From the NCBI GenBank assembly GCA_938082915.1, contig CALKCG010000134.1:1-8565 (forward strand): DNA of 8,565 bases, in the 5' to 3' direction. Position 1 is the stretch's first letter; the number at the start of each line of letters is the position of its first letter. Shown one piece after another: positions 1 through 6,347 of this stretch. The stretch is from an uncultured archaeon. GTDB taxonomy: Archaea > Thermoproteota > CALKCG01 > B24. The notes under the pieces were generated by a model. The model was not told the origin of the DNA. It saw only the letters and a list, made by a program, of their open reading frames with translations, and ran no database searches. Position numbers and translations under genes: made by a program.

Positions 1-1735
1 CATTTAAGACGTTTTCAGCCTCTTCTATAGTTAAACCATACTCGGAAATTAAGTAGTTAATCCACTTAACCTTATTTTCAGGGCTGAAGAAGATCCACCA
101 AACCCTCTGAGCTACAAGAGTTCCAGCGAGCCCTATAGCCCTCTCCCAATCCGTCAAGTAATTTAATGCCTCATCTTTAGAATTGAACAGCTTCGCTTCA
201 ACTAAAAGACTAGCCAAATGCTCATCGGCTAAAGTTTTCAAGTACTGGTTGAACGACGCTAAAATGACTTTCTCCTCTAAATTTTTAGCTGTGAAATCAT
301 ATCCCCATCCAGTAGCTCCAGTCCAAGCTTCAGACTCACCAGCCACTGGTACATTAAGCTTCTTACAGAACTCTATGAGTTTAGCCTCCGGGTCTTCAAA
401 CCTCTTTAAAGCCTCCATTAATAGTTGAGCGGCTTTAGCCTCTCTAAGATGTCCTTCAAGCCTGCCACCCATATTGGTTTCATAGACCTTGGTTGTTTTA
501 ACACCCATTTTAACAGCCTTAGCTCTCCCACGCATCTTAGCCAGTATTAGTGAAACCTCTTGGGAAACTGTAAACGTTATAGTATTATTTGTACCTATTC
601 CAAGACTTTCAAGAATACTTGTTATATCGATAGCCGCCGGGTTACTACCTGCGACTTTAAAAACGATATTCGGTCTACCCCTTTCAACATCTTTCGACCA
701 ACCCCATAGGAGATATTCATCATACTTCATAAAGTACTCTTGAGTCGCCCTGTAGATCTTTAAAGCGTCTTCAATACTTCTATCGACGTCATCGGCCACA
801 TTCGGATTCAACTGGTAACTTATCATTCCATCTGAAAAATCCTTCAGGTAGAAAACTGGCCTGAAAACCTCCATATTAGGCCAAAGTGCCAACATTGTAG
901 CTAACATAGCGAGTTCATCTTGACGATCGTCTATATTCTTCAAATACTCCGGGTTTCTCCTAAGGTAGTCTTCGAGTTTACTCCATAAGCTTGGGTCGTC
1001 TCTATAGGCTATAGCCGCCAAAACGGGGTTTGTTGAAACCTGAACATAGCCTAATCTTCTAAGCCATCTAAGCCCTAGAGCATAGTCGTTTCCAAACCTA
1101 CACATGCCTTTTCTAGACATGACGTAGTATACGTTGCTTTGAATCTCCTCTTTTAAAGCATCTAGAAAACTCAGAGTAACTCTATGGTCTTCAAGCTTTC
1201 TCTCAACGTTTTCACCCATAACGGCAACCATGCTTTTTTTACCTCTAGGATCTCCTTGCATAACCTTCTTCATATCCTCAATTTTCATTCTGACAACTGC
1301 TTTAGCTACTTCAGGATTTCCATATTCTTCACATTCAACAGACTCCCAGACGGCTAACGTATTCCTTATGATCTTCAACGTATCTTCAACGTCTCTATCA
1401 GTGAAGCTGACCCAATCCTTCTCTAAACCGAATAGGTTTATTGCTATTTCAAGGAGGACATCATATGCTCGTCCCCTTTGAATAATGGTACTCTCCTTCT
1501 CCTTTTCAATCCAACTATGCTCCATAAACACCAGGTTCAACCGTCTAACTATGGAGCCGACAACATCAGCCAATCTGCCGATTAAATCTGGGTTTAACAG
1601 GCTATCGGCGGCCAGCTGAGGATAACCCATCATTGCAGTTTTAACGACATGATCAACATAATCTAGGCTTTCACAGGGATGTTGTAGCTCCTTAGGTTTG
1701 GCTGAAGATAAAACCTCATACGCATTCAAAGACAT
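1..1735 (-). CDS. Large transaldolase-like protein (3' end cut off by window edge)
   Basis: The minus strand is open from ATG at 1735 to the window edge: 578 codons with no stop, so the C-terminus is missing. The central part (about residues 215-430) carries transaldolase signatures in the right order: an Asp near 217, VSTNP at 233-237 (TTNP strand), ISYQLNP at 305-311, NIVFKVAG at 356-363 with K360 as the likely Schiff-base lysine, NNTITF at 383-388 with T385 matching the active-site threonine, and MGGRLEG at 422-428 with R425 matching the phosphate-binding arginine. Ordinary transaldolases have about 220-340 residues; here about 200 N-terminal and at least 140 C-terminal, apparently helical residues flank the core. 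The usual active-site Glu (E96 of E. coli TalB) aligns with Q308. If active, it would transfer a dihydroxyacetone-type unit between sugar phosphates through a Schiff base; the substrate is unknown. It is divergent from a sugar oxidoreductase/isomerase pair. The fold is likely; the exact reaction is not established. Confidence 0.75.
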   Translation of the reverse strand, partial: MSLNAYEVLSSAKPKELQHPCESLDYVDHVVKTAMMGYPQLAADSLLNPDLIGRLADVVGSIVRRLNLVFMEHSWIEKEKESTIIQRGRAYDVLLEIAINLFGLEKDWVSFTDRDVEDTLKIIRNTLAVWESVECEEYGNPEVAKAVVRMKIEDMKKVMQGDPRGKKSMVAVMGENVERKLEDHRVTLSFLDALKEEIQSNVYYVMSRKGMCRFGNDYALGLRWLRRLGYVQVSTNPVLAAIAYRDDPSLWSKLEDYLRRNPEYLKNIDDRQDELAMLATMLALWPNMEVFRPVFYLKDFSDGMISYQLNPNVADDVDRSIEDALKIYRATQEYFMKYDEYLLWGWSKDVERGRPNIVFKVAGSNPAAIDITSILESLGIGTNNTITFTVSQEVSLILAKMRGRAKAVKMGVKTTKVYETNMGGRLEGHLREAKAAQLLMEALKRFEDPEAKLIEFCKKLNVPVAGESEAWTGATGWGYDFTAKNLEEKVILASFNQYLKTLADEHLASLLVEAKLFNSKDEALNYLTDWERAIGLAGTLVAQRVWWIFFSPENKVKWINYLISEYGLTIEEAENVLN

Positions 1736-1768
1736 CACAACTACTTAATAGTAAAGGAAACACGTAAA

Positions 1769-1777
1769 AACTTTAAG
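1769..1777 (-). promoter_or_regulatory. Candidate TATA box for the transaldolase-like gene
   Basis: On the minus strand CTTAAAGTT lies about 37 bases before the ATG at 1735, in an A/T-rich setting. With the usual archaeal TATA-to-start distance of about 26 bases, transcription would begin near 1747 and leave a leader of roughly a dozen bases without a clear Shine-Dalgarno site. Assigned by position and composition only. Confidence 0.4.
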
Positions 1778-1791
1778 GAGAACATTTTATG

Positions 1792-1798
1792 TTTATAT
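1792..1798 (+). promoter_or_regulatory. TATA box for oxidoreductase-isomerase operon
   Basis: TTTATAT is a good archaeal TATA element, centred about 32 bases before the ATG at 1827. The expected transcription start falls near 1821-1825, giving a leaderless or nearly leaderless mRNA, consistent with no Shine-Dalgarno sequence before this start. It lies back-to-back with the promoter of the divergent transaldolase-like gene. Confidence 0.55.
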
Positions 1799-1809
1799 CC
1801 TTCTTACGC

Positions 1810-1819
1810 TAGAATTCTA
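1810..1819. repeat. Perfect 10-bp palindrome, possible operator
   Basis: TAGAATTCTA is a perfect inverted repeat lying between the TATA box (1792-1798) and the ATG at 1827, ending about 7 bases before the start codon and overlapping the expected transcription start. A repressor bound here would block initiation of the oxidoreductase-isomerase operon. It is short and A/T-rich, so chance is possible. Confidence 0.35.
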
Positions 1820-1826
1820 AATCAAC

Positions 1827-2831
1827 ATGGATCTAATACGGGTTGGATTCATAGGGGCCGGAAGTATGGCTAATATGGTCCATTATCCATCGTTAGCCAG
1901 CTTTAAAGACGTTGAAATAGCCGCTATATGTGACCTAGATGAGGAAAGGCTTAATAAGACCGCTGACCGCTACGGCGTCGAGCATCGATTTACAGACTAT
2001 AGGCTTATGCTTGAAAAAGTGCCTCTAGACGTCGTGTACGCTATTATGGCTCCAATACCAACCGGCCACTACGTAAATGCAGAGCCTTTGACCAGTATCG
2101 TTATCAACTGTCTTAAACGTGGACTACATGTCTTCATAGAGAAGCCTCCTGGAGTATCTTCTGAAGAGACAAGGAAAATGGCCGATACAGCTGAGAAATA
2201 CGGCTGTAAAACAATGGTTGGCTTTAACAGGAGGTTTATACCTGTTTTTAGAGAAGCCAAACGTATGGTTGAAGAAAACGGCCCCATAACGCACTGTATG
2301 GCAGTATTCCATAAAAATATGATAGGTCAACCAGAACCCTGGGGTCGTGTAAGCCATCTAGTGGCTGATGTGATACACGCCGTTGACGCTTTAAGATTTA
2401 TGGGTGGGGAAGCGGAGGAAGTCACGGCTTACATTTACAACTTCTACGCAGACTACATGAATAGTTTCAACGCCCTTATAAGGTTTAAGAATGGATGCAT
2501 AGGTCATCTATGCTCAAACTACTCTTCAGGTGGACGTATACATTATTTTGAGATGCATTCTAAAGCCTTATACGCATTCGTCAACCTACCCTTTGAACCT
2601 GAGAAACAGGAAGCGTTGATACTTAGAAGTGGAAGATCGTATGGCGAAGCAGAGGTTTTAAGAAACTTAGAATTAGTAGGAGGATATAGAGACTTCCACG
2701 TAATATACGGCTATCTTCAGGAGAATAGGCACTTCATAGATTGCATTAGGAAAGATGAGATTCCTGAGACAAATTTTAAAGACGCCGTTAAAACTATGAA
2801 ACTTGTAGAGCGTATAAACTCTTTCAGATAA
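1827..2831 (+). CDS. Gfo/Idh/MocA-family NAD(P)-dependent sugar oxidoreductase
   Basis: A 334-residue protein, typical length for the family. The N-terminal Rossmann domain starts with GFIGAGSMA (residues 7-15), the dinucleotide-binding glycine motif, followed by the acidic strand end AICDLDEE near 33-40. EKPPG at 105-109 is the family's EKP motif with catalytic K106. GFNRRF at 132-137 opens the alpha/beta C-terminal domain. D181 and H184 in the segment DVIHAVDALRF match the conserved Asp and His that complete the family's catalytic triad. Members oxidise or reduce a hydroxyl/keto group of sugars, inositols or sugar derivatives with NAD(P); the sequence does not reveal the substrate. It is cytosolic, with no signal or membrane segment. 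The first ATG fits the Rossmann start and lies just downstream of a TATA box, suggesting a leaderless transcript. A TIM-barrel isomerase follows 12 bases later, so the two probably act in one pathway. Confidence 0.9.
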   Translation: MDLIRVGFIGAGSMANMVHYPSLASFKDVEIAAICDLDEERLNKTADRYGVEHRFTDYRLMLEKVPLDVVYAIMAPIPTGHYVNAEPLTSIVINCLKRGLHVFIEKPPGVSSEETRKMADTAEKYGCKTMVGFNRRFIPVFREAKRMVEENGPITHCMAVFHKNMIGQPEPWGRVSHLVADVIHAVDALRFMGGEAEEVTAYIYNFYADYMNSFNALIRFKNGCIGHLCSNYSSGGRIHYFEMHSKALYAFVNLPFEPEKQEALILRSGRSYGEAEVLRNLELVGGYRDFHVIYGYLQENRHFIDCIRKDEIPETNFKDAVKTMKLVERINSFR

Positions 2832-2837
2832 GAGGGG
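2832..2837 (+). promoter_or_regulatory. Shine-Dalgarno-like site for the isomerase gene
   Basis: GAGGGG directly follows the oxidoreductase stop codon and lies 6 bases before the ATG at 2844. It contains the GAGG core of the archaeal Shine-Dalgarno sequence. Its presence at an internal operon gene, but not before the first gene, fits the archaeal pattern of leaderless first genes and Shine-Dalgarno-led downstream genes. Confidence 0.4.
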
Positions 2838-2843
2838 TTCGCT

Positions 2844-3650
2844 ATGAATATGGTAGTCTTCGCTAAGATGTTTCAGAAGCTTCCACTACCGGAGTTCGCC
2901 GGTATTATGGCTGATATCGGTTTTGAAGGTGTAGATTTAACTGTTAGACCTGGAGGCTACATAGCCCCCGAGGAAGTTGAGGAGAAGCTTCCAGAGGCCG
3001 TTGATATACTGAAATCTGAAGGGTTATCTATTCCAATGATAACCACATCGATAGTAGATGTGAATGAGCCTTATGCTGAGGAAATTTTTAAAACGGCGTC
3101 GGAATGCGGTGTAAAGTACTTGAAGCTAGGATACTGGCCTTACGAAGGATTCGGAAAATTGAATGCTCAAATAGAGAATGCTCGTAAAAGTTTAAGAGAA
3201 ATTGAAAAGCTCAGTCGAAAGTACGGCATCAATGCAGCCATACATACACACTCGGGGATGTTCCTAACAGCCGAGCCAGCGGTTGTTCTGGAAATCCTCA
3301 GAGACTTCAATCCAGACTTCGTAGGAGCTTACATAGACCCAGGTCACATGGTTGTTGAAGGCGGGTTGGCCGGATGGCTTATGGGTATGGATATGTTAAG
3401 CAGTAGAATACGCATGGTTGCTGTGAAGGACTTCGCTTGGGTTAGGAGGGGTGGTTCATGGAAGGTTGAAGTAGTTCCGCTGGGCAAAGGATTAGTTCCG
3501 TGGAGGAAGGTCTTTGAAATACTCAAGCATATAGATTTTAAAGGTCCAGTATCGATACACTGCGAATACGAGGGAGTGCCTCTTAAGAGGATAATAGAGC
3601 AGGCTGGGAGAGATTTAAACTACGTAAGGGATATTATCAGCTCTATTTAA
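2844..3650 (+). CDS. Sugar (phosphate) isomerase/epimerase, xylose-isomerase-like TIM barrel
   Basis: A 268-residue protein of the AP-endonuclease-2/xylose-isomerase-like TIM-barrel superfamily, which includes hydroxypyruvate isomerase, inosose dehydratase (IolE), tagatose/psicose epimerases and relatives. Metal-site residues appear at expected strand ends: E28 in FEGVDL, H134 and H136 in AAIHTHSG (132-139), D165 and H168 in IDPGH (164-168), K195-D196 in VAVKDF, and H239/E241 in SIHCEYEG. Such a divalent-metal site supports isomerisation, epimerisation or dehydration of a ketose-type substrate. The exact reaction cannot be read from sequence. The gene starts 12 bases after the oxidoreductase stop with a GAGG-type ribosome site, so the two are probably one operon; oxidoreductase plus TIM-barrel isomerase pairs are common in inositol and sugar catabolism. 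A second in-frame ATG lies at 2850 (MNM). The gene ends 4 bases from the convergent Fae-Hps stop. Confidence 0.85.
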   Translation: MNMVVFAKMFQKLPLPEFAGIMADIGFEGVDLTVRPGGYIAPEEVEEKLPEAVDILKSEGLSIPMITTSIVDVNEPYAEEIFKTASECGVKYLKLGYWPYEGFGKLNAQIENARKSLREIEKLSRKYGINAAIHTHSGMFLTAEPAVVLEILRDFNPDFVGAYIDPGHMVVEGGLAGWLMGMDMLSSRIRMVAVKDFAWVRRGGSWKVEVVPLGKGLVPWRKVFEILKHIDFKGPVSIHCEYEGVPLKRIIEQAGRDLNYVRDIISSI

Positions 3651-3654
3651 ATAT

Positions 3655-4881
3655 TCAAATTTCACCGATGGATTCGTCTTCATCCAGTGCAAGTCTCATG
3701 ACATCTGGCTCCGGCGGCATCAGGTTTAGAAATTGCTCAGCGGTTTGTCTCGGCTCTCCACTTCCAACTATGTATCTTCCAACTACTATTATATCTACTC
3801 CGTTTTTCAAGGCGTCGACGGCGGAAGTCGGCGTAATTCCCCCTGCAACTGCTACGAGAGTTTTAAAACGGCTTTTGATCTCAGATATTTCGCTCCATTT
3901 AAATTCAACTGATTTACCAGACTCTACCGTTACCCTTTCAACATCAGCACTTACATGCAGAAGCACTACGTCAGGTTTATACGCTAATGTTTCGATTTTA
4001 GCTATTGGATTTAAAACTTCTATCGTATCTAAGATCGAGTAAACTCCCTGCTTCCGAGCTTCAAGTATGGCTTTATCAATCGTAGCCTTAGACGCAGCAG
4101 CAAGTATGCAGACCGCATCAGCAGTGGCATCCGCGGCTTCTTTAACTTCAACTCTACCAACATCCATAGTTTTCAAATCTGCGACTATAAACGCATCTCT
4201 CCAAATCTCCCTTATTTTTCCAACAACTCCAACGCCATGGGCTTTTATGAGAGGAGTACCAGCTTCAATAATCACTCTTTCACTTTTAGGCAACTGCTTA
4301 ACTATTTCTAAAGTCTTCTCAAGGTTGCTTAAGTCTAATGCGACTTGTAAGTATGGTGGACTCCAAAGCCTTTTAACCCTAAAGCCCATAATCGGGTGAA
4401 CCGCTCTATCCTTCTCTTTAAGAACCTTCTCAACAGTTGGATATCCCTTCAACGCTCTTCTAACGGCAAGCTTTGTAGCAGCATAATTAAACTGATAGAT
4501 TCTCCTGTAGTCTCTAGCTCTAGGATGTACGAAGACTGAAACAATTATTACCCAATCTTCACATTTATCTCTTGGAATAACCCCCTCTTCAACTGCATCG
4601 GCTATAGCTTTAGCAACAGCCGCTTGAACTGGGCCGAAAACCCTCTCAGAATCCTCCATACTTTTAACCGTGACCTTAGGAATCATCAGAGTGCTTGGCT
4701 TAACGGGTAGATTGGGCCTCAGTATGGCGAGCATAGCCGTGTGACCAGCAGAGGGATTGGATAAAGCGTTTACAAATGCTAAGCCAGCCGGTCCATTCTT
4801 CTCCCCAACTACTACTTCCACATGTGCAACTTCATAGCCTAAACCTATTAAAGCCTCTCCTACGTAAAAGCTCTCGCCCAT
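3655..4881 (-). CDS. fae-hps: Bifunctional formaldehyde-activating enzyme / 3-hexulose-6-phosphate synthase (Fae-Hps)
   Basis: A 408-residue two-domain protein. Residues 1-165 are Fae: the VGEALIG start, EVAHVEVVVG with H20 at the conserved catalytic His, then the family blocks PNLPVKPSTLM (56-66) and FNYAATKLAV (131-140). Fae condenses formaldehyde with tetrahydromethanopterin to methylene-H4MPT. Residues 175-390 are Hps, an OMP-decarboxylase-superfamily barrel: LQVALDLSN near 178, ADLKTMD at 234-240 with the signature D235, K237 and D240, GGIT at 347-350 and VVGRYI at 366-371 as phosphate-binding loops. Hps interconverts ribulose-5-phosphate plus formaldehyde with hexulose-6-phosphate. In archaea the fusion normally makes pentose phosphate from hexose phosphate, with formaldehyde handed to the Fae domain. 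Length and order match the archaeal fusion. The tail after 390 is acidic. No 6-phospho-3-hexuloisomerase gene is in the window. It is transcribed divergently from the proteasome gene. Confidence 0.95.
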   Translation of the reverse strand: MGESFYVGEALIGLGYEVAHVEVVVGEKNGPAGLAFVNALSNPSAGHTAMLAILRPNLPVKPSTLMIPKVTVKSMEDSERVFGPVQAAVAKAIADAVEEGVIPRDKCEDWVIIVSVFVHPRARDYRRIYQFNYAATKLAVRRALKGYPTVEKVLKEKDRAVHPIMGFRVKRLWSPPYLQVALDLSNLEKTLEIVKQLPKSERVIIEAGTPLIKAHGVGVVGKIREIWRDAFIVADLKTMDVGRVEVKEAADATADAVCILAAASKATIDKAILEARKQGVYSILDTIEVLNPIAKIETLAYKPDVVLLHVSADVERVTVESGKSVEFKWSEISEIKSRFKTLVAVAGGITPTSAVDALKNGVDIIVVGRYIVGSGEPRQTAEQFLNLMPPEPDVMRLALDEDESIGEI

Positions 4882-4911
4882 TTTACCACGTAATATGTGT
4901 AATCGTTGGAA

Positions 4912-4922
4912 TAATTAAAACT
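4912..4922 (-). promoter_or_regulatory. Candidate TATA box for fae-hps
   Basis: On the minus strand the A/T run AGTTTTAATTA is centred about 36 bases before the ATG at 4881, implying a start near 4890 and a very short leader. No strong Shine-Dalgarno site precedes the ATG (only GTGG in the last ten bases). Assigned by position only. Confidence 0.4.
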
Positions 4923-5005
4923 TTTGAATGAAACCGTTTAAAATAGTCGGTGGATAAACATCGGTTGGAGATACATCGATTAAAACTATATTCAAACCAG
5001 TGAAA

Positions 5006-5014
5006 CGTTTATTA
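5006..5014 (+). promoter_or_regulatory. TATA box for the proteasome beta-type gene
   Basis: CGTTTATTA, preceded by GAAA resembling a purine-rich BRE, is centred near 5010. The expected transcription start is around 5036, either at the TTG at 5037 or about a dozen bases before the ATG at 5049. It marks the right side of a 167-base divergent promoter region shared with fae-hps. Confidence 0.45.
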
Positions 5015-5048
5015 GTGTTTTCGGTCTACTCTATACTTGCGATTCTAT

Positions 5049-5654
5049 ATGTCTACGGAGTTGCTTATACCAGGTGCTACAACCATCGGTTTGGTGTTTA
5101 AAGATGGAGTTATCTTAGCTTCTGAAAAACGCTACACTTACGGCCGTTATGTTTTAAGTAAAGCCGTTAAGAAGGTCTTTAAAGTATCCGATAGAATTGG
5201 TGTAGCATGTGCAGGATTAGTTTCAGATATGCAATCTATAGTTCAGCTCATAACGGCTAATATGAGGCTTCATGAGCTGGATACCGGTAGACCATGTACG
5301 GTTAGAGCTCTTGCAAAACTCACATCTCAGATTCTATTCTACAGGAGGCTTTTCCCACTTTTAACACAGACTTTAGTCGCTGGTGTAGATGAAGAGGGTG
5401 CAAGCCTCTACATTTTAGACCCGCTAGGCTCAATAGTAAAAGACGAGTATGCAGTCGTAGGGTCTGGAGCTGAGATATCTCTAGGCGTTTTAGAGGCTGA
5501 GTATAGACCAGCTATGCCACTTGATGATTCTAAAAACCTAGTTGTTAAAAGCATGCGGGCGGCCATGGCTAGAGATGCTACAAGCGGAGACGGTATAGAC
5601 GTATTAATCATAACTAGTGAAAAGTCTTGGGAAGAATCGCTACTAGTAAAATAA
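5049..5654 (+). CDS. psmB: Proteasome beta-type subunit, probably non-catalytic
   Basis: An N-terminal-nucleophile hydrolase-fold 20S core-particle subunit of 201 residues from ATG. An in-frame TTG at 5037 would add four residues; ATG is preferred because crenarchaeal relatives have very short N-termini. The segment PGATTIG aligns with GTTTVG of active archaeal beta subunits, placing Ala at the position of catalytic Thr1. The rest of the site looks kept: E17 in the SEKR segment, R19 and K33 (mature numbering), GSG of the 129-131 loop, and D/S of RDATSGDGID near the C-terminus. Without Thr1 there should be neither autocleavage nor peptidase activity, so this is likely the structural beta paralogue seen in Crenarchaeota, which shares rings with an active beta subunit encoded elsewhere. 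It would act in cytosolic protein degradation with AAA unfoldases. It is the first of three rightward genes. Confidence 0.9.
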   Translation: MSTELLIPGATTIGLVFKDGVILASEKRYTYGRYVLSKAVKKVFKVSDRIGVACAGLVSDMQSIVQLITANMRLHELDTGRPCTVRALAKLTSQILFYRRLFPLLTQTLVAGVDEEGASLYILDPLGSIVKDEYAVVGSGAEISLGVLEAEYRPAMPLDDSKNLVVKSMRAAMARDATSGDGIDVLIITSEKSWEESLLVK

Positions 5655-5670
5655 AAATAAAAATTAAAAA

Positions 5671-5680
5671 TTTTATTTTT
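5671..5680 (+). terminator. T-rich tract, candidate terminator after psmB
   Basis: TTTTATTTTT follows the psmB stop by 16 bases, after an A-rich stretch (5650-5670). Archaeal termination commonly uses such T-runs on the non-template strand without a stable hairpin. The same A/T block could instead serve as TATA for the DUF429 gene, with a start near the alternative GTG at 5701, so either or both roles are possible. Confidence 0.4.
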
Positions 5681-5685
5681 AAATT

Positions 5686-6303
5686 GTGTTTCAAACAAGC
5701 GTGGTTGTACTAGGCTTAGATTTAGCTGGCGTTGAAAGTAGACCGACCGGCTTCTGCGTGTTACGGGATGATTTAACTGTTGAAACCGGACTCATATATA
5801 CGGATGAAGAAATAATAGAGCTTATTTTAACGTATAAACCCTTTGTAGCCGCTATAGATGCGCCTTTGTTTCTTCCAAAAGGCCGGGCCTCGTTAGAAGA
5901 CCGAAGCGGACCACACTTGAGAAAATGCGACAGGATCCTACTGAATAGCGGTATAAAATTTTTCCCAATAACGTTAGGCCCTATGAGGAAGCTCACATCT
6001 AGGGGTATATCGCTTAAGAATAGGCTTGATGCTCTCGGCTTTGAAGTTATCGAAGTGTACCCTGGTGGAGCGCAAGATATTCTTGGAATATCGAGGGGGA
6101 AATACAATTTAGAAGGGTTAAAAAACGGCCTTGTTGTACTTGGTTTGAAGGGATTGAAGGATAATTTATCGATACATGAGCTTGATGCGGCTACTGCAGC
6201 TTACGTAGGATATCTCTACCATATAGGTGAATACTTAGCTCTCGGAGATTCGTCTGAAGGATATATGATCATGCCTAAATCTGAAAAATTCAAACTCTAC
6301 TAG
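5686..6303 (+). CDS. DUF429 family protein (RNase H-like fold, function unknown)
   Basis: A 205-residue protein with the DUF429 pattern: GLDLAG (10-15) with D12, AIDAPL (56-61) with D58, FEVIEVYPGG (119-128) with E123, and HELDAATAAY (164-173) with D167. These four acidic positions lie where RNase H/ruvC-like nucleases bind metal, so a nucleic-acid hydrolase has been proposed from the fold; no activity is established here. The middle segment with RKCDR (79-83), FPITLGPM and KNRLDALGF is also typical of the family. Translation starts at GTG 5686; a second GTG at 5701 would begin MVVLGLDLAG and fits a leaderless start from the A/T block at 5652-5681, so the first five residues are uncertain. 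It lies 31 bases after psmB and 44 bases before the SPOUT gene, on the same strand. No signal peptide or membrane segment is seen. Confidence 0.85.
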   Translation: MFQTSVVVLGLDLAGVESRPTGFCVLRDDLTVETGLIYTDEEIIELILTYKPFVAAIDAPLFLPKGRASLEDRSGPHLRKCDRILLNSGIKFFPITLGPMRKLTSRGISLKNRLDALGFEVIEVYPGGAQDILGISRGKYNLEGLKNGLVVLGLKGLKDNLSIHELDAATAAYVGYLYHIGEYLALGDSSEGYMIMPKSEKFKLY

Positions 6304-6347
6304 GGAGAATAGTTAAGTTGTAAGAGTTCTTAAATCTACTTGAACTC

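Noticed and set aside
183..1481. Three short plus-strand open frames (183-428, 489-743, 1230-1481) as possible genes
   Set aside because: They are antisense to a continuous 578-codon minus-strand frame with clear transaldolase motifs, and their products show no recognisable domain.
4067..4399. A 110-codon plus-strand open frame opposite fae-hps
   Set aside because: It is antisense to the conserved Hps domain and has no start context or recognisable motif.
4928..4957. A 9-codon ATG-to-TAA frame (MKPFKIVGG) upstream of psmB as a leader peptide
   Set aside because: It is too short to support, has no ribosome site, and the region is better explained by promoter elements.
5650..5682. A/T block as a hairpin (intrinsic bacterial-type) terminator or repeat element
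   Set aside because: Self-complementarity is only A/T low-complexity; a simple T-run terminator or TATA role explains it better.
5691..6107. A 138-codon minus-strand open frame
   Set aside because: It lies wholly antisense to the DUF429 gene, whose motifs are intact; the translated product looks like a shadow (Ser/Pro-rich, no domain).
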